The position numbers and the translations under genes were made by a program. A stretch of DNA of 64,000 bases from Agarivorans sp050870875 (GTDB taxonomy: Bacteria > Pseudomonadota > Gammaproteobacteria > Enterobacterales > Celerinatantimonadaceae). The stretch lies in assembly GCF_050870875.2 (NCBI RefSeq), contig NZ_CP194041.2:3968001-4032000 (forward strand), in the 5' to 3' direction. This document shows positions 60,651-64,000 of the stretch, piece by piece; positions within the stretch are counted from its first letter, which is position 1; every line of letters starts with the position of its first letter. A model generated the notes under the pieces. The model was given only the letters and a program-made list of their open reading frames with translations. It ran no database searches and was not told the DNA's origin.

Positions 60651-60876
60651 GAATTTCTCCTGCAAATTATAGGCTATAGGGTATCGAGAGGCGCGTATTG
60701 TCACAAAGTCAACGATGTTACTCAATAATTATCTAAAAAGAATCGGTAAATTTATGGCTGAGTTCCACTTATTGAGTACTCACGTGGACAATTACTCAAA
60801 ATAATGGCGCAAATAACAGAACCGAAGAGACAATGTCCCAACGCAAAAATGTCTAAGTGATACCGATCACGTTTTT

Positions 60877-60890
60877 TTGATTAAAATCAT
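60877..60890. promoter_or_regulatory. FNR-like site upstream of tkt
   Basis: TTGAT-TAAA-ATCAT fits the FNR consensus TTGAT-N4-ATCAA at 9 of 10 positions. It lies 227 nt before the tkt ATG. It could equally serve clcA or be a chance match in AT-rich DNA. Confidence 0.4.
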
Positions 60891-61161
60891 ACCAACCTGT
60901 CGCAAAAGCACGTAACCTAGTTACACACTCCTCGCTCTGGAGTGGTGACAACACAATCAAACATTAAATGATTAGCAATAACGGATTATTCCTTTGATAG
61001 ATGAGTTATCGGCTTCTACGCCTCTCCACCCCTTAATTCATTTTCGTCATCCGTTACCTGCGACAAGAGCTTATTTTATATGTTTGAACCGCTGAGTCGG
61101 CACCAACGAAACAGCATGGTGATTTACTTTCACCCCAACTAAGCGCTGATTAATTTTATGG

Positions 61162-61185
61162 ACGTATGAATAATTATTCATACGT
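61162..61185. promoter_or_regulatory. Perfect 24-bp palindrome upstream of clcA
   Basis: The half site ACGTATGAATAA (61162-61173) is followed directly by its exact reverse complement. It ends 36 bp before the clcA start. The two abutting AT-rich arms suggest an operator for a dimeric regulator; as RNA it could also form a hairpin. Confidence 0.6.
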
Positions 61186-61221
61186 TGAAGTCATTCTTGC
61201 TATTAAGGTTTTAGATTTAAA

Positions 61222-62634
61222 ATGCCTAAGTCTCCCAACTTTCGGTTTTTTCAAGGTGGATTAATCAAGCACCGAACCACCCCTAAATTCTTTACCACCC
61301 AATACGATTACATGGTTCTGATTGCTCTTTCTGGCTTTGTTGGCGCAACCGTCGGTTTAGTGATCGCGATGTTTGAAGAACTGATTAATTGGGTTGGTGA
61401 CTTTCGGATTCACTTAGTCGAGAGCGCTTCGCTAAGTCCTTTCTTAAGTATTATCGCAGGTGCCTTGATTGGCGCTCTGATCACCGCCTTGGGATTTTGG
61501 TTAACGGCTCGCTTTGCGCCGGAAGCTTCAGGAAGCGGGATCCCGCACTTAGAAGGCGCTCTGGATGGCTTACATGATATCCGTTGGCGTCGAGTGCTAC
61601 CGATAAAGTTCTTCGCTGGGGCGCTCACCATCAGTTCCGGAATGGTACTTGGAAGAGAAGGTCCTTCGATTCAAATCGGTGGTTCGGTAGGTCGAATGTT
61701 TGCCGGCAGGGCCAAACGTTATCAACACGCCACCCATATCTTAACAGCGGCGGGTGCTGCCGCTGGTTTAGCGGCCGCCTTTAACGCCCCTTTGGCCGGC
61801 GTGCTATTTGTAATTGAAGAGATGCGGCCGCAATTTCGCTATAGCATTACCTCATTCAAATGCGTCACCTTGTCTAGCGCCGCGGCAACCATTGTGATGC
61901 GCTCGATTCATGGCCAATCGGCAGTGATGGATATTCCGAACTTTTCGATTCCAGCACTCAACTCTCTGTGGTTATTCGCTTTACTAGGAATTATTTTTGG
62001 TATTGTTGGCGTTAACTTTAACCGTTGGGTCTTGAGTACCACGGCTAAAGTACAACAGCTCCAAAAAAACCGAATTTCGCGGATCGTGATGACAGGTGCG
62101 GCATTTGGTGCAGTATTTGCGACCCTGCAAAGCTTGGTTCCCGATATCACCGGCGGCGGAGTAGAACTCATCACCGAGTTGTTTAGAAATCCAATTGTTT
62201 GGGGTGTTTGCCTGTTATTGTTTGTGCTTCGCTTATTTACGACCATTGCGAGTTTTGGTTCGGCTGCACCTGGGGGAGTATTCTCTCCCATGCTCGCACT
62301 GGGCACTCTGCTTGGATTAGCATATGGCAGCTTAATGGCAAGTTATTTTCCTGACCTGGTTCCTGAACCAGGCATCTTTGCCATTGCTGGCATGGGGGCT
62401 CTGTTTGCCGCAACAGTTCGAGCGCCAGTCACCGGCATCATTTTAGTGGTTGAGATGACCGATAACTACCAGCTCATTTTGCCGTTACTGGTTACTTGTT
62501 TAGGAGCGACCTTCATTGCCCAAGCCTTGAAAGGGAAATCACTATATTCTGAACTATTGAAGCAATCACTGCGTAACAATCCTGAAATCAAACGTCAGAT
62601 CAACGAAAGTCACGAGGATAGTAAAACAAGCTAA
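61222..62634 (+). CDS. clcA: ClC-type chloride/proton antiporter family protein
   Basis: A 470-residue membrane protein of the ClC family, which in E. coli ClcA exchanges two chloride for one proton and aids acid resistance. All three selectivity signatures are present: GSGIPHLEGAL, GREGPSIQIGGSVG with the gating glutamate of GREGP, and APGGVFSPMLALG. About 12-14 helices are expected; the short C terminus carries no CBS domains. It lies between tkt and metK, with a large palindrome upstream of the start. Confidence 0.93.
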   Translation: MPKSPNFRFFQGGLIKHRTTPKFFTTQYDYMVLIALSGFVGATVGLVIAMFEELINWVGDFRIHLVESASLSPFLSIIAGALIGALITALGFWLTARFAPEASGSGIPHLEGALDGLHDIRWRRVLPIKFFAGALTISSGMVLGREGPSIQIGGSVGRMFAGRAKRYQHATHILTAAGAAAGLAAAFNAPLAGVLFVIEEMRPQFRYSITSFKCVTLSSAAATIVMRSIHGQSAVMDIPNFSIPALNSLWLFALLGIIFGIVGVNFNRWVLSTTAKVQQLQKNRISRIVMTGAAFGAVFATLQSLVPDITGGGVELITELFRNPIVWGVCLLLFVLRLFTTIASFGSAAPGGVFSPMLALGTLLGLAYGSLMASYFPDLVPEPGIFAIAGMGALFAATVRAPVTGIILVVEMTDNYQLILPLLVTCLGATFIAQALKGKSLYSELLKQSLRNNPEIKRQINESHEDSKTS

Positions 62635-63005
62635 ACTCGCAATCGCTGTGCGTAAGGATCAGGCATTACGGTTCAAAATAGTAAATGACCCAGATATACA
62701 GCCATCACATCGGAAAGCTCGAGCCCAAAGTTAAAGTCATCGCCAAGAACGATAGCACAATTGCTGAGCTTGTTCTTTTCGTCCCTCGTCGGCAACACTC
62801 AGCAGCGACTTGTTATATGGTACATAACATTTGATTCAGCGCTTCCCAAATAAAAATCATCAGTAAAGTGGGCTTTAAGCCCGGTAACAGTATTGCTGCA
62901 AGCCCCCTGATTCAGTCGCGAGGGTAGCCATTCTCACAGATTATTCGCAGATTCATGATTTAATGAGCGAATAGAGTGGAAAAATAAAGTCAGCGAAACT
63001 AGAAT
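62635..63005. other. Gap between clcA and metK
   Basis: No coding frame or RNA is supported here. A GGGCT/AGCCC short stem occurs near 62871-62883. A -10-like TAGAAT at 63000-63005 abuts the first MetJ box, without a clear -35. Confidence 0.4.
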
Positions 63006-63037
63006 AGACGTCCAGATGGTCATCCATCTATACGTCA
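63006..63037. promoter_or_regulatory. Four tandem MetJ boxes before metK
   Basis: Successive 8-mers are AGACGTCC, AGATGGTC, ATCCATCT and ATACGTCA, all resembling the met-box consensus AGACGTCT. Arrays of two or more such boxes bind MetJ with S-adenosylmethionine as corepressor. They begin directly after TAGAAT (63000-63005) and lie 31 bp before the metK ATG. Confidence 0.8.
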
Positions 63038-63068
63038 TCAACATTACATTCTAAGAGAGTCCAATCAC

Positions 63069-64000
63069 ATGACTACACACTTGTTTACTTCAGAATCAGT
63101 GTCTGAAGGGCATCCAGACAAAATTGCAGATCAAATTTCTGACGCTGTATTGGACGCAATTTTAACCCAGGATCCCAAAGCCCGTGTAGCTTGTGAGACT
63201 TACGTCAAAACGGGCATGGTGATGGTTGGCGGGGAAATCACAACCTCAGCCTGGGTGGATATTGAAGAATTAGCTCGCTCAACGGTACGAGAAATCGGTT
63301 ATACCCACTCCGACATGGGTTTCGATGCAGATTCTTGTGCGGTATTAAACGTGGTTGGGAAACAATCTCCAGACATCAACCAAGGCGTTGACCGTGCTCG
63401 ACCAGAAGAACAAGGTGCCGGAGACCAAGGTTTAATGTTTGGTTATGCGACCAACGAAACCGATGTGCTTATGCCAGCACCTATTACCTACTCTCACCTA
63501 CTAGTCAAACGCCAAGCAGAGGTTCGCAAGAATGGAGTCTTAAGCTGGTTGCGCCCAGATGCAAAATCTCAAGTTACCTTTGCTTATGAGAATGGCATCA
63601 TTACCGGGATCGATGCAGTAGTCCTTTCGACCCAACATTGCGACAGCATTTCCACCGAAGATTTGCGTGAAGCGGTAATGGAAGAAATCATTAAACCAGT
63701 GCTTCCAGCACAGTGGCTCAATGACAAAACCCAGTACCATATCAACCCCACAGGTCGTTTTGTCATTGGTGGGCCAATGGGCGACTGTGGCTTAACTGGC
63801 CGTAAGATCATTGTGGATACCTATGGCGGCATGGCGCGTCATGGCGGGGGGGCTTTCTCCGGTAAAGATCCATCAAAAGTGGATCGTAGTGCCGCTTATG
63901 CAGGCCGTTATGTCGCCAAGAATATTGTCGCAGCAGGTTTAGCAGAGCGTTGTGAGATTCAAGTGTCTTATGCGATTGGAGTCGCCGAGCCGACTTCTAT
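63069..64000 (+). CDS. metK: S-adenosylmethionine synthetase, N-terminal part
   Basis: This enzyme makes S-adenosylmethionine from methionine and ATP. The first 310 codons are present and the gene runs off the right edge. Motifs are HLFTSESVSEGHPDKIADQISDAVLDAIL (ATP-site His and metal Asp), GAGDQGLMFGYATNE, the loop NPTGRFVIGGPMGDCGLTGRKIIVDTYGG and GGGAFSGKDPSKVDRSAAYAGRYVAKNIV. MetJ boxes lie just upstream, so feedback repression by SAM is expected. Identification is certain; the C terminus is outside the window. Confidence 0.98.
   Translation, partial: MTTHLFTSESVSEGHPDKIADQISDAVLDAILTQDPKARVACETYVKTGMVMVGGEITTSAWVDIEELARSTVREIGYTHSDMGFDADSCAVLNVVGKQSPDINQGVDRARPEEQGAGDQGLMFGYATNETDVLMPAPITYSHLLVKRQAEVRKNGVLSWLRPDAKSQVTFAYENGIITGIDAVVLSTQHCDSISTEDLREAVMEEIIKPVLPAQWLNDKTQYHINPTGRFVIGGPMGDCGLTGRKIIVDTYGGMARHGGGAFSGKDPSKVDRSAAYAGRYVAKNIVAAGLAERCEIQVSYAIGVAEPTS

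Larger units (their letters stand above)
60651..61221. other. Divergent control region between tkt and clcA
   Basis: No gene is supported in this roughly 570-nt gap. It holds an FNR/CRP-class site at 60877-60890 (TTGAT-TAAA-ATCAT), an interrupted inverted repeat near 60769-60805 (TTATTGAGT arm) and a perfect 24-bp palindrome at 61162-61185. A weak -35/-10 pair for tkt may lie on the minus strand near 60840, but I do not trust it. Confidence 0.4.

Overview
The window is a piece of chromosome from a Gram-negative gammaproteobacterium, most likely a marine Alteromonadales- or Vibrio-like organism. The evidence is a backbone in essentially the same order as the gcvP-to-metK region of Escherichia coli: gcvP-gcvH-gcvT, ubiI-ubiH-pepP-ygfB, zapA-6S RNA, fau-rpiA-serA, yggE, fba-pgk-epd-tkt and metK. 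The lap/bpf adhesin operon has the same gene order as the Shewanella bpf operon. gcvP and metK are cut by the window edges. I saw no transposase, prophage, CRISPR array or tRNA.

Accessory blocks separate the backbone genes. (1) Positions 2928-9778: a LysR regulator divergent from a three-gene RND efflux pump (lipoprotein adaptor, transporter, TolC-like channel), followed by a candidate small RNA. (2) Positions 15979-24276, between 6S RNA and fau: an unknown outer-membrane barrel overlapping a LytS-type kinase, a decayed response-regulator fragment, an intact LytTR regulator, a double cupin, a four-gene LolCDE/LolA-like operon and a YebC-family gene. (3) Positions 28331-37461: a LacI-controlled sugar operon (TIM-barrel isomerase, Gfo/Idh/MocA dehydrogenase, RbsACB-type ABC transporter) flanked by two paralogous periplasmic binding proteins. 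(4) Positions 38544-54673: a complete LapA-type adhesin system, comprising a 2646-residue RTX adhesin, its type I secretion system, an OmpA-like lipoprotein, the LapG protease and the LapD c-di-GMP receptor. (5) A ClC chloride transporter between tkt and metK.

Functional links: the Gcv genes feed one-carbon metabolism together with serA, fau and metK. fba, pgk, epd and tkt form a central-carbon cluster. The Lap system is a regulated surface-attachment machine: LapBCE exports LapA, LapG can cut it at a TAAG site, and LapD restrains LapG when c-di-GMP is high. A PilZ-like protein near zapA is a second possible c-di-GMP reader.

Regulatory sequences read directly include four tandem MetJ boxes before metK, two matching LacI-family operators, good sigma-70-like promoters for gcvT and zapA, several intrinsic terminators and a set of strong hairpins without T-tracts. 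The most interesting unexplained items are the candidate sRNA at 9691-9778, the barrel/kinase/regulator/Lol-like module in block 2, and the decayed response-regulator copy.
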